Origin: an uncultured Mordavella sp.
GTDB lineage: Bacteria; Bacillota; Clostridia; Lachnospirales; Lachnospiraceae
Reading direction: 5' to 3'
DNA length: 44,337 bases
NCBI GenBank assembly: GCA_902406105.1
Contig: CABPCP010000023.1
Coordinates: forward strand, 1-44,337
Each line of letters opens with the position of its first letter. Positions within the stretch are counted from its first letter, which is position 1. Shown here piece by piece: positions 24,501 through 32,694 of the stretch. The position numbers and the translations under genes were made by a program. Below the pieces are notes generated by a model. The model was not told where the DNA came from, did not search any database, and saw only the letters and a list, made by a program, of their open reading frames with translations.

Positions 24501-25217
24501 ATGAATATGCCGCGGCATGTCGCGATTATTTTGGACGGAAACGGCCGATGGGCGAAGGCGAAGGGGATGCCCCGCAATTACGGCCACGCCCAGGGAAGTA
24601 AGAATGTAGAGCGGATCTGTGAGGAAGCTTATCGGATGGGGATCAAGTATCTGACGGTGTACGCGTTTTCCACGGAAAATTGGAACAGACCCAAGGATGA
24701 AGTAAACGCGCTGATGAAACTTCTCCGCAATTATATGAAAACCTGTTTGAAAACAGCGGAGAAAAATGATATGAAGATCCGTGTGATCGGAGATATCACC
24801 CGGCTGGATGAGGATATCCGCAGCCGGATCCAGGAGCTTGAGGAAGCTACGAAGAATAATGGGGGATTGAATTTTCAGATCGCCATTAATTATGGCAGCA
24901 GGGACGAGATCAAAAGAGCGGTGCGCAGGATCGCCCAAGACTGCCGGGATGGGAAGATCCAGGCAGAGGAGATTGACGAGGAACTGATTGAAAGATATCT
25001 GGATACCCATGATATTCCAGATCCGGATCTGTTGATCCGGACCAGCGGAGAACAGAGACTTTCCAATTATCTGTTGTGGCAGCTGGCTTATACGGAATTT
25101 TATTTTACCGATGTGCCCTGGCCGGATTTTACCAAAGAGGAACTGATCCGGGCAGTGGAGCAGTATAACTCCAGAGATAGAAGATATGGCGGAGTGAAGG
25201 AGGAACAGGATGTTTAA
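24501..25217 (+). CDS. uppS: Isoprenyl transferase (undecaprenyl diphosphate synthase)
   Basis: A 238-residue cis-prenyltransferase that extends farnesyl diphosphate to undecaprenyl diphosphate, the lipid carrier for wall synthesis. The N-terminal motif HVAIILDGNGRWAK (D12, G13, N14, R16) binds diphosphate; FSTENWNRP (about 69-77) and RTSGEQRLSNYLLWQLAYTE (about 183-202) hold the remaining conserved residues. The ATG at 24501 follows GGAGG at 9 nt; an in-frame start upstream at 24444 would read through the hairpin and lacks the family's N-terminus. The stop codon overlaps cdsA by 8 nt. Confidence 0.96.
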   Translation: MNMPRHVAIILDGNGRWAKAKGMPRNYGHAQGSKNVERICEEAYRMGIKYLTVYAFSTENWNRPKDEVNALMKLLRNYMKTCLKTAEKNDMKIRVIGDITRLDEDIRSRIQELEEATKNNGGLNFQIAINYGSRDEIKRAVRRIAQDCRDGKIQAEEIDEELIERYLDTHDIPDPDLLIRTSGEQRLSNYLLWQLAYTEFYFTDVPWPDFTKEELIRAVEQYNSRDRRYGGVKEEQDV

Positions 25218-26016
25218 GACAAGACTGTTAAGCGGGATCGTTCTGGTGATCGTTTTGATCGGGACGGTGGGATATGGCGGCAATCTGTTGTTCGGACTGC
25301 TTGCGGTGGTGAGTCTGATCGGAATGTCAGAGCTGTACAAAGTGGTGGGAGTCCAGAAGAAAATCCTGGGATTTGCCGGATATCTTGCGGCGGTCGCGTA
25401 TTACGCGGTGCTGTATACCAAAGATATGGAGCACATGACGATGGTGTTTATCCTTTCCCTGATCCTGGTAATGGGCATCTACGTCTTTGCCTTTCCGGAA
25501 TTTAAGGCGGAACAGGTGATGACGGTATTCTTCGGACTGTTCTATGTGGCGGTCATGCTCTCCTATATTTACCAGACCCGGATGCTGCCGGAGGGAGATG
25601 TGGTAGTATGGCTGATCTTCTTGAGTTCCTGGGGCTGCGATACCTGCGCGTACTGTGTGGGAATGTTGATCGGGAAACACAAGATGGCGCCGAGACTAAG
25701 CCCTAAGAAATCGATCGAAGGCGGGATTGGCGGCGTACTTGGGGCGGCTCTTCTGGGAGCGCTTTTTACCCTGGCTATGAACCATTGGGGAGGCGAGGAC
25801 GTAAACGCTGCGCACTATGCGCTTATCTGCGGCATCGGCGGCATCATTTCTCAGGTGGGAGACTTGGCGGCTTCCGCGATCAAACGCAATCATGATATCA
25901 AAGATTACGGCAAGCTGATCCCAGGACATGGAGGTATCCTGGACCGGTTCGACAGCGTGATCTTTACGGCGCCTGTGATCTATTATCTGGCAACGGCGCT
26001 GGGGGGAACGATTTAG
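25210..26016 (+). CDS. cdsA: Phosphatidate cytidylyltransferase
   Basis: A 268-residue membrane enzyme that makes CDP-diacylglycerol for phospholipid synthesis. There are about seven hydrophobic segments. The family signature is complete at the C-terminus: SAIKRNHDIKDYGKLIPGHG followed by GILDRFDS (about residues 222-250), which contains the metal-binding aspartates. The start overlaps uppS by 8 nt, with AAGGAGG inside the end of uppS, so the two are translationally coupled. Confidence 0.95.
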   Translation: MFKTRLLSGIVLVIVLIGTVGYGGNLLFGLLAVVSLIGMSELYKVVGVQKKILGFAGYLAAVAYYAVLYTKDMEHMTMVFILSLILVMGIYVFAFPEFKAEQVMTVFFGLFYVAVMLSYIYQTRMLPEGDVVVWLIFLSSWGCDTCAYCVGMLIGKHKMAPRLSPKKSIEGGIGGVLGAALLGALFTLAMNHWGGEDVNAAHYALICGIGGIISQVGDLAASAIKRNHDIKDYGKLIPGHGGILDRFDSVIFTAPVIYYLATALGGTI

Positions 26017-26070
26017 GCAAATATGGAATAATGAGAACTGGAAAAGCAACATAGAATAAAGGGAGACATT

Positions 26071-27213
26071 ATGAAAAAAATAGCGATATTAGGCTCTACC
26101 GGCTCTATCGGGACCCAGACTCTGGAAGTGGTCCGGGAGAATCAGGATATTGAGGTGCTCGCTCTCGCGGCGGGAGATAATATTATCCGGCTGGAACAGC
26201 AGATAAGGGAATTCCATCCCTGTCTGGCGGCGGTCTGGAGCGAAGAGAAGGCGAAAGAACTTCGGATCAGAACGGCAGACCTCCAAGTAGAGATTGTCTC
26301 CGGCATGAAGGGGCTGATCCAGGTATCAGTCCTTGAGGAAGTGGAGATACTAGTGACAGCTATCGTAGGAATGATCGGTCTTCGTCCTACGATAGAAGCC
26401 ATCAAGGCAGGGAAAAATATTGCCCTTGCGAACAAGGAGACGATGGTGACAGCCGGGCATATCATCATGCCTTTGGCGAGAGAGCATCAGGTGTCGATCC
26501 TGCCGGTGGACAGTGAGCACAGCGCGATCTTCCAGTCCCTTCAGGGAAACGAAAAGAAAGCGGTAAAGAAGCTCCTATTAACGGCTTCTGGCGGTCCCTT
26601 CCGCGGAAAAGTCCAGGAAGAACTGCTGGATGTTACGGTGGAAGATGCCCTGCGGCATCCCAATTGGTCTATGGGAAGAAAGATTACGATCGATTCGGCA
26701 ACTATGGTAAATAAAGGTCTGGAAGTGATCGAGGCAAAATGGCTGTTTGGTGTGGATGTGGACCAGATCCAGGTGGTGGTCCAGCCCCAGAGCGTGATCC
26801 ATTCGATGGTAGAGTATGTGGACGGGGCGGTGATCGCTCAGCTTGGAACGCCGGATATGAAACTGCCCATCCAGTATGCGCTGTATTATCCGCAGCGCCG
26901 GCATCTGCCGGGGGATCGGGTGGATTTTTGGAATCTGGGGCATCTGGATTTTGAGAAACCGGATCTGGACACCTTCTACGGCCTTGCCTTGGCCTATGAG
27001 GCGGGAAAAGAAGGAGGCACCCTTCCCACAGTATTTAACGCGGCAAATGAGCTGGCGGTCAAGAAATTCCTTCTAAAGGAGATTAAATTCTTGGAGATCA
27101 TTGAGATCATCGAGGATTGTATGAGAGCACATAAGAATCGTCCAAATCCAAACCTGGATGAGATACTTGAGGCGGAGGCGGCTACTTATGAACGGATCGA
27201 AAGCAGGAGGTAA
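26071..27213 (+). CDS. dxr: 1-deoxy-D-xylulose-5-phosphate reductoisomerase
   Basis: A 380-residue NADPH-dependent enzyme that makes MEP, the first committed step of isoprenoid synthesis by the MEP route. GSTGSIG (8-14) is the NADPH loop. NKETMV (about 121-126), VDSEHSA (about 147-153) and MVNKGLEVIEA (about 211-221) carry the active site. The gene's neighbours uppS and cdsA use or need its products, which fits one envelope-precursor operon. GGGAG is 7 nt before the ATG. Confidence 0.97.
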   Translation: MKKIAILGSTGSIGTQTLEVVRENQDIEVLALAAGDNIIRLEQQIREFHPCLAAVWSEEKAKELRIRTADLQVEIVSGMKGLIQVSVLEEVEILVTAIVGMIGLRPTIEAIKAGKNIALANKETMVTAGHIIMPLAREHQVSILPVDSEHSAIFQSLQGNEKKAVKKLLLTASGGPFRGKVQEELLDVTVEDALRHPNWSMGRKITIDSATMVNKGLEVIEAKWLFGVDVDQIQVVVQPQSVIHSMVEYVDGAVIAQLGTPDMKLPIQYALYYPQRRHLPGDRVDFWNLGHLDFEKPDLDTFYGLALAYEAGKEGGTLPTVFNAANELAVKKFLLKEIKFLEIIEIIEDCMRAHKNRPNPNLDEILEAEAATYERIESRR

Positions 27214-27221
27214 ACAGGAAC

Positions 27222-28253
27222 TTGGGTATTATATTGGCGATATTGCTCTTTAGTTTTATTATCTTTTTTCATGAGCTGGGACATTTTGTCCTGGCTAAAA
27301 AAAATGGAGTCGAGGTGGATGAGTTTGCGATCGGAATGGGTCCGGCGCTGTTCTCAAAAGAATACAAAGGAACCTGGTATTCTATCAGGATTTTTCCTAT
27401 CGGCGGATTCTGCGCCATGGGAGAGGACGACGAGGCCACTGATTCTCCCAATAATTTTAATAACAAATCTGTCTGGGCCAGGATCTTGGTCATTGCGGCA
27501 GGCCCGATCTTCAATTTTATTCTAGCCTTTATTTTTTCCGTGATCCTGGTATGGATGACCGGATATGATGCCCCGATCGTAGGCAGTGTGGAAGAGGGGT
27601 ATCCGGCGGCGGAAGCCGGGATCCAGGAAGGAGATGAGATTGTGCGGATGGGTGACAAGAAGATCAATATCTTCCGTGAGATCACCTTCTACAATCAGTA
27701 TCATCAGGGGGAAGAGACGGAAATTACCTACATTCACGATGGAGAGGAGAAAACCGTCACATTGACGCCGAAGCTGGATGAAGAACTGGGATATTACCGG
27801 TTTGGAATCGGTTCTTCGCCGTCTCAGCAAGCTACGGTATTGACCTCTCTGCAATATGGAGTCTATGAAGTAAAATTCTGGATCTGTACGACGATAGATT
27901 CCTTGAAAATGCTGGTAACTGGCCAGGTTGGATTTGATCAGCTGTCCGGGCCGGTGGGGATTGTAGACGTGGTAGACGACAGCTACCAGCAGGCTAAGAC
28001 CTATGGCGGATACGCGGTGGTGGCTCAGCTTCTTTACCTGGCGGTGCTTCTGTCAGCGAATCTGGGAGTCATGAATCTGCTGCCCCTTCCAGCGCTGGAT
28101 GGGGGAAGGCTTGTCTTCCTGGTGATCGAGGCGGTCCGTGGAAAACGTGTGCCTCCAGAGAAGGAAGGCTATGTCCATCTGGTGGGGATCGTGCTGCTGA
28201 TGGCGCTGATGGTATTTGTTATGTATAATGATATCCGCAGGATTTTCTTCTAA
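27222..28253 (+). CDS. rseP: RIP metalloprotease RseP/RasP (site-2 protease)
   Basis: A 343-residue intramembrane zinc protease that completes regulated cleavage of anti-sigma factors and clears signal-peptide remnants. HELGH at residues 17-21 carries the zinc histidines and catalytic Glu. The PDZ domain lies at about 120-195, with VEEGYPAAEAGIQEGDEI. NLLPLPALDGGRLVFL near residue 280 is the third zinc ligand (Asp). The start is TTG at 27222; AGGAGG overlaps the dxr stop 11 nt upstream. In many Firmicutes ispG or proS and polC come next; here a convergent gene begins instead, so the operon ends at rseP. Confidence 0.95.
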   Translation: MGIILAILLFSFIIFFHELGHFVLAKKNGVEVDEFAIGMGPALFSKEYKGTWYSIRIFPIGGFCAMGEDDEATDSPNNFNNKSVWARILVIAAGPIFNFILAFIFSVILVWMTGYDAPIVGSVEEGYPAAEAGIQEGDEIVRMGDKKINIFREITFYNQYHQGEETEITYIHDGEEKTVTLTPKLDEELGYYRFGIGSSPSQQATVLTSLQYGVYEVKFWICTTIDSLKMLVTGQVGFDQLSGPVGIVDVVDDSYQQAKTYGGYAVVAQLLYLAVLLSANLGVMNLLPLPALDGGRLVFLVIEAVRGKRVPPEKEGYVHLVGIVLLMALMVFVMYNDIRRIFF

Positions 28254-28314
28254 AAAATCCTGAAAAGTCTGATGTCAGCGAAGGAAAAAGAAGTTTAAGA
28301 AAATCATTCATCAT

Positions 28315-28353
28315 AAGCAGGAGGGAATCTGAGAAAGATTTCCTCCTGCTTTA
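28315..28353. terminator. Bidirectional terminator between rseP and convergent gene
   Basis: Sixteen-base arms at 28315-28330 (AAGCAGGAGGGAATCT) and 28336-28351 pair with one wobble and enclose a 5-nt loop. T residues flank only weakly. It separates two convergent genes. Confidence 0.75.
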
Positions 28354-28370
28354 TCATCCTGGATATAGGA

Positions 28371-29636
28371 TCAGTTTAGTTCCGCAATCCTGGAGACGCC
28401 CACATAGACTTCCGAAATTTTATACCAGGTCTTGTAATCGACGATCCCGGTGACAGGAAGGCCGAAGACAGACTGGATCTTCTCTACAGCCGCCTCGGTA
28501 GCCGGCCCGTAGATGCCGTCCGGGGTGACTTGAGGGATGGCTGGATATCCTTCGTGGATCACGTTGATCTCTTCCTGCATCTGGCGGACCTTATCACCGG
28601 TGGAACCGATCTCCAGATTGTAGCCGGGCCAGGAGGCGGGGATGCCGGAAATGGCTTCCGCAGTGTTGATGTACATGTCTTCTCCGTAGAAGGAGCGTAA
28701 GATCTCGATGGCGCGGTAGCCCTGGTCCCCCAGGGATTTGCTCCCCCATTGAGTCATCCAGCCCGGACACTGCACCTGCCTGCCGTCGCAGTATTGGGTG
28801 AGGATTGGCTGGCGCACATTGGGCCGGGAAAGGGAAGAGGCGAATAATTCGTCTGTGATCACGGAAATTGTGTCGTAAAAGTTTCGCTCCGGGATCCATT
28901 TGTGGTCGAAAGCGGTAGAAGAGGTAATTGTAAAATCATAGCCCATATTCCGGTACCATTCGGTGTAAACACGGTTCAAGGTGAAAGACATGATGGCCAG
29001 GATATTTGCCCGGATCGTTTCCGCGGGCCAGGTGGCGTAGATTTCGCTGGAGGCTACATTTTTGATGTAATCTTTATATTTGACATAATAGTCCTTAGCG
29101 GTAGAATCTCTTGGGCTTCCGTCATGGACTACGATATATTCCGGAACCACGACACGGCTTAGGACGATCTCTCCGGTTTCTGTGACCGGTTTGATCTCGC
29201 TTTCCGGTATTTTCGCGGGATAGGATCCATATAATGTATGTGCGGGAATGACAAATACTTCCTCCTGTGGACTGGCGGGCCTCAGGGGACGCATACGGAT
29301 GTTTTGAAGGGCGGTGACGGCAGGCAGGATCTCGGCGCCGGCCACACTTACAGATTCATAGCCTGGAGCGTCTGCTTGTATGGTATATTCCGCGTAAGGC
29401 TGCTGTTCATTGTCTTCATTCAGGCTGTATTCCAGAGGCGGAGCGGCCAGATCAATGGTCGGTGTCTGTCCGGAAGAATCTGTGGAAAGCTGCTCTAATA
29501 TGCTGTCCGGAACTCCGGTATAAGAAATGGAGATGGTAGCATCCGGAATCGGATAGGATGTGTCCTGGGATGTGACACTGACCTGAAGCTTTCCGATTTC
29601 CTGAGAACCGGATAAAAGGGGATTGACTGCATTCAT
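28371..29636 (-). CDS. SpoIID-like protein with C-terminal peptidoglycan-binding domain
   Basis: A 421-residue protein. Residues about 15-105 look like a carboxypeptidase-regulatory/Ig-like beta domain. Residues about 160-330 contain VPEYIVVHDGSPRDST and, near 205, WPAETIRANILAIMSFTLNRVYTEWY, which resembles the SpoIID-type segment in which a P-x-E-A/T motif begins a long helix. Residues about 340-410 form a peptidoglycan-binding (PG_binding_1) domain with GSTGDKVRQMQ, PDGIYGPATEAAVEKIQ and LPVTGIVDYKTW. There is no clear signal peptide, which suits a protein acting inside the forespore or mother cell. The call as spore-related rests on these resemblances and on a sigma-K-like promoter. GAGGT lies upstream of the ATG. 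Confidence 0.7.
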   Translation of the reverse strand: MNAVNPLLSGSQEIGKLQVSVTSQDTSYPIPDATISISYTGVPDSILEQLSTDSSGQTPTIDLAAPPLEYSLNEDNEQQPYAEYTIQADAPGYESVSVAGAEILPAVTALQNIRMRPLRPASPQEEVFVIPAHTLYGSYPAKIPESEIKPVTETGEIVLSRVVVPEYIVVHDGSPRDSTAKDYYVKYKDYIKNVASSEIYATWPAETIRANILAIMSFTLNRVYTEWYRNMGYDFTITSSTAFDHKWIPERNFYDTISVITDELFASSLSRPNVRQPILTQYCDGRQVQCPGWMTQWGSKSLGDQGYRAIEILRSFYGEDMYINTAEAISGIPASWPGYNLEIGSTGDKVRQMQEEINVIHEGYPAIPQVTPDGIYGPATEAAVEKIQSVFGLPVTGIVDYKTWYKISEVYVGVSRIAELN

Positions 29637-29668
29637 AAGAAGTACCTCAAAGAAACTCTATTACTGTC

Positions 29669-29694
29669 ATGATATGAGAAAAAAGGAAAACCGT
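29669..29694 (-). promoter_or_regulatory. Possible sigma-K-type promoter
   Basis: On the minus strand, AC, 16 bp, then CATATCAT (29669-29676), fitting the AC-N16-CATAnnnT form of late mother-cell promoters. The information content is low, so chance is a real explanation. Confidence 0.35.
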
Positions 29695-29702
29695 TCCCTG
29701 TA

Positions 29703-29731
29703 TTGAGAAATTTAAAGGGAAGACTTATAAT
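29703..29731 (+). promoter_or_regulatory. Sigma-A promoter of transglutaminase-like gene
   Basis: TTGAGA (29703-29708), a 17-bp spacer and a perfect TATAAT (29726-29731), 26 bp before the ATG. Confidence 0.7.
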
Positions 29732-29757
29732 GAAGAAAATTGTCGAAAGGAGCAGGT

Positions 29758-30942
29758 ATGAGACGAAGACCACGCAGACGAAAAAAAGGCAGCCTGAGGG
29801 GAGTAGTGACGGCGGGGATTCTTACAGCGCTTCTTGGCGCGGCCCTGTTCCTTTTGTGGGAAGGACAGGATAAGATACAGGAAAAGGTACCCTACCAAGA
29901 GATTCAGCTTGAGGAAGGAACCCTGGAAAACAAATATTATTACGGGCAGCTTCCCCAAGAAGATAAGACTGCTTATCAGGAGATCTTACAGGGAATTCGG
30001 GATCAGGAAGAGCAGATTTATGTACACTCCGGGGACGCGGAGCGGTCCAACCAGCTATTTAGCCTGGTATTGAAGGATTTCCCGGAGATTTTCTGGTGCG
30101 ATGGAAAAGTAAGCGCTACCGCTTATACCGGAGAGGAAGCGCACACAGTGCTGGAGCCTCAGTATCTTTATAAGGCGGAAGAAAAAGAAGCAAAGCAAAA
30201 GGAGATCGAAGCGGCGGCCGCCCAGTGCCTTTCTGGAATCTCGGCGGAGGCAGGCGATTATGAGAAGATTCAGTACGTGTACGAATATATTGTAAATACT
30301 GTGGAGTATGAGGAAAATGCTCCCAATGACCAGAATATCTACAGTGTATTTGTCAACCAGAGATCTGTCTGCGCGGGATATTCCAAAGCCACCCAGTATC
30401 TGTTGGAGAGGCTGGGCGTCTTTTGTACCTATGTGACAGGGAAAACGGAAGGGAACCAGAGCCATGCCTGGAATCTGGTGCTGTGTGAAGGGGACTATTA
30501 TTATGTGGACACTACCTGGGGAGATCCGGTATTTCAATCGGAAGAAGGGGCGCAGGAAGAAGGATACATCAACTATGATTACCTGTGCTGCAGTGACCAG
30601 GAGTTATTCCGGACCCACACGCCGGACAAAGACGTGGATCTGCCGGAGTGTACGAAGATGGACTGGAACTACTATGTGGTAAATGGAATGTATTATACAG
30701 AGTATGATGGAGAACAGATATTAAAAGACATGAATGATGTGATCTCCCGGGGAGAAAATCCTTCGGTGTTTAAGTTCTCCAGTTCTCAGATATATGAACA
30801 GGCAAAAGAGGGGATTTTTGGAGATCTGATCGGAAGGGCGGCGGATAATCTGGCAAGATGGTATGGGTTGGATCGGGTAAGATACCGCTATCTGGACGAG
30901 GCGGAGCAGAATAAGATCACGATCTACTGGCAGTACGAATGA
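29758..30942 (+). CDS. Membrane-anchored transglutaminase-like cysteine protein
   Basis: A 394-residue protein with a basic N-terminus (RRRPRRRKKGSLRG) and one hydrophobic anchor near residues 15-35, so most of it lies outside the membrane. A coiled or helical region spans about 70-160. The transglutaminase-like core has the triad C205 (QRSVCAGYSK), H236 (NQSHAWNLV) and D251 (YYYVDTTWGDP). Bacterial members with this layout often act as proteases or amidases, not as cross-linkers, and sit near surface or wall genes. AAGGAG lies 6 nt before the ATG at 29758; the longer frame begins with TTG at 29740 and lacks a site. The prepilin peptidase gene follows after 7 nt. No target can be named. Confidence 0.87.
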   Translation: MRRRPRRRKKGSLRGVVTAGILTALLGAALFLLWEGQDKIQEKVPYQEIQLEEGTLENKYYYGQLPQEDKTAYQEILQGIRDQEEQIYVHSGDAERSNQLFSLVLKDFPEIFWCDGKVSATAYTGEEAHTVLEPQYLYKAEEKEAKQKEIEAAAAQCLSGISAEAGDYEKIQYVYEYIVNTVEYEENAPNDQNIYSVFVNQRSVCAGYSKATQYLLERLGVFCTYVTGKTEGNQSHAWNLVLCEGDYYYVDTTWGDPVFQSEEGAQEEGYINYDYLCCSDQELFRTHTPDKDVDLPECTKMDWNYYVVNGMYYTEYDGEQILKDMNDVISRGENPSVFKFSSSQIYEQAKEGIFGDLIGRAADNLARWYGLDRVRYRYLDEAEQNKITIYWQYE

Positions 30943-30949
30943 AAAGAAA

Positions 30950-31435
30950 ATGGAGTATATTTTTTATCAGGCAGTTTTCAATCTGGTCTTCTGCTGTCTG
31001 CTGGGCGCGGCGGCATGGGAGGATCTGAAAAGGCGCAGGATTCCTCATGGTCTTGGGGCGGGGGTGGCTTGTCTTGGAATCTGGAAGGTCTTCTGGGAGG
31101 CAGGAGATGTGTCCGGGCTGGCGGAAGGGTTGGCCGATAGCCTGGGCGGAGTTTGCTTTGGTATGGGAGTGTTCCTGGTGATCCTTTTGATCCGGCCGGG
31201 CGCGTTTGGCGGGGGAGACGTGAAACTCTTGGCGGCGGGAGGTGTTTATCTTGGCGTGGAACGGACGGCGGTCGCTTTTGGGCTGAGTATCCTCCTGGCA
31301 GGCGGTTATTGTCTGATAGCAGGAAAACTGAGAAAAGAGAGGGGCAGGCAGATTGCTTTCGCCCCATTTCTGGGGGCTGGGATGGCTCTGTCTTGTTTCT
31401 TTGGAGAAATGCTGTGGAAATGGTATATAGGGTAA
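30950..31435 (+). CDS. Prepilin peptidase (A24 family, CpaA-like short form)
   Basis: A 161-residue membrane aspartyl protease of the type IV prepilin peptidase family, in the short form that lacks the methylase domain. The two catalytic aspartates appear as D25 in AAWEDLKRRRIPH and D90 in the GGGDVKL motif. About five hydrophobic segments are present. No pilin, ATPase or platform protein gene is near, so its substrate is not seen here. The start follows the transglutaminase-like gene by 7 nt with only a weak ribosome site (AAAAG), so translation may be coupled to it. A short T-rich region and the carA promoter follow. Confidence 0.86.
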   Translation: MEYIFYQAVFNLVFCCLLGAAAWEDLKRRRIPHGLGAGVACLGIWKVFWEAGDVSGLAEGLADSLGGVCFGMGVFLVILLIRPGAFGGGDVKLLAAGGVYLGVERTAVAFGLSILLAGGYCLIAGKLRKERGRQIAFAPFLGAGMALSCFFGEMLWKWYIG

Positions 31436-31459
31436 TGGAAAATGTTTTTAAATAAAATC

Positions 31460-31488
31460 TTGAAAACCGGTTTTTTTTGTAGTATAAT
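31460..31488 (+). promoter_or_regulatory. Sigma-A promoter of carAB
   Basis: TTGAAA (31460-31465), a 17-bp spacer and perfect TATAAT (31483-31488). The predicted mRNA begins near 31495 and has a leader of about 130 nt. Confidence 0.75.
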
Positions 31489-31500
31489 TTTTACAATTTA

Positions 31501-31596
31501 GGCAGACGTAAATTTGTCGGCATGGGTTTTTGTTGGAAGAAGGCAGTTTGGTGTTTGTGCGGACTGCTTTTTTTACGGAAACTGTGCCCATCTGTC
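31501..31596 (+). promoter_or_regulatory. Attenuator-like leader of carA
   Basis: GCAGTTTG (31543-31550) and CGGACTGC (31560-31567) form a stem followed by seven T residues, an intrinsic terminator before the gene. Upstream and downstream segments can pair across it: GGCAG (31501-31505) with CTGTC (31592-31596) and ATGGG (31522-31526) with CCCAT (31587-31591), nested in order. This fits a leader that chooses between folds. It is not a T-box, and I saw no PyrR-type loop. Confidence 0.55.
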
Positions 31597-31624
31597 AATA
31601 CGATCAGGGAGGAAAGACGTACCT

Positions 31625-32692
31625 ATGAAAGCATTTCTTATCTTGGAAGACGGCACGGTCTTCACCGGAACCAGTATAGGGTCTCAGCGGGAAGTGATCA
31701 GCGAGATTGTATTTAACACCTCAATGACGGGGTATCTGGAAGTGCTCACAGATCCTTCTTACGCGGGACAAGCGGTGGTGATGACTTATCCGTTGATTGG
31801 CAATTACGGAGTTACGCCGGATATGGAATCGAAAAAGGCGTGGCCGGATGGATATATTGTCCGGGAATTGTCCCGGATGCCCAGTAATTTCCGCTGTGAG
31901 GGAAGCATCCAGGAATTCCTGGAGAAGCAGGATGTTCCGGGAATCGCCGGAATCGATACACGGGCGCTGACGAAGATCCTTCGGGAGAAGGGAACGATGA
32001 ACGGCATGATTACCACCAACAAGGCCTACGATCTGGAAGAGATCCTTCCCAAATTGAAGGCGTATCAGGTTGGAGATGTGGTTTCCAAAGTGACCTGCGG
32101 CGAGCGTTCCGTTTATGAAGGAAACGGCCCGAAAGTCGCGCTGATGGACTTTGGCGCCAAGAACAATATCATCCGATCTTTACATCAAAGAGGCTGCCAG
32201 GTAACGGTCTATCCCGCGGATACGGCGGCTGAAGATATCATCCAAACCGATCCGGACGGAATCATGCTGTCAAATGGACCAGGAGATCCGGAAACCTGTG
32301 TCTCTATCATCCAGGAAATCAAGAAACTGTACGATACCAATATTCCTATTTTCGCTATCTGCCTGGGACATCAGCTTATGGCGCTGGCCAATGGAGGCAG
32401 GACCTACAAACTAAAATACGGGCACCGGGGAGGCAATCATCCGGTGAAGGATCTAAGCAATGGGAGAGTGTACATCTCTGCCCAGAACCATGGATACGCG
32501 GTAGACGCGTCCACTCTGGACCCGGCGGTGGCGCAGGAAGCTTTTGTAAATGTCAACGATGGAACAAACGAAGGGCTTTCCTATGCAGGGAAACGGATCT
32601 TTACCGTGCAGTTCCATCCGGAGGCATGTCCGGGGCCTCAGGACTCAGGATACCTGTTTGACCGGTTTATGGATATGATGAAAGGAGTTTAG
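31625..32692 (+). CDS. carA: Carbamoyl-phosphate synthase small chain
   Basis: A 355-residue glutaminase subunit that feeds ammonia to CarB. The first half (about 1-165) is the CarB-binding domain, with FNTSMTGYLEVLTDPSYAGQ and GVDTRALTKILR-like GIDTRALTKILR. The class I amidotransferase domain follows with C246 in FAICLGHQ, H331 and E333 in FHPEA. Length fits a normal CarA. The ATG at 31625 has GGAGG 12 nt upstream; frames reaching further upstream pass through the terminator hairpin. carB begins after 2 nt. Neither pyr nor arg genes flank the pair, so which pathway it mainly serves is not shown. Confidence 0.97.
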   Translation: MKAFLILEDGTVFTGTSIGSQREVISEIVFNTSMTGYLEVLTDPSYAGQAVVMTYPLIGNYGVTPDMESKKAWPDGYIVRELSRMPSNFRCEGSIQEFLEKQDVPGIAGIDTRALTKILREKGTMNGMITTNKAYDLEEILPKLKAYQVGDVVSKVTCGERSVYEGNGPKVALMDFGAKNNIIRSLHQRGCQVTVYPADTAAEDIIQTDPDGIMLSNGPGDPETCVSIIQEIKKLYDTNIPIFAICLGHQLMALANGGRTYKLKYGHRGGNHPVKDLSNGRVYISAQNHGYAVDASTLDPAVAQEAFVNVNDGTNEGLSYAGKRIFTVQFHPEACPGPQDSGYLFDRFMDMMKGV

Positions 32693-32694
32693 CA

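Noticed and set aside
24015..25340. 441-codon minus-strand frame spanning frr, uppS and the start of cdsA
   Set aside because: It crosses three confident genes and a terminator hairpin, and its translation has no family features.
31463..31478. AAAACCGGTTTT followed by T residues as a terminator of the prepilin peptidase gene
   Set aside because: Only four A-T pairs close a CCGG loop, which is too weak. It lies within the carA promoter spacer.
31522..31716. Possible leader peptide frame in the carA leader
   Set aside because: It has no ribosome binding site, no run of Arg or other regulatory codons, and it overlaps carA out of frame.
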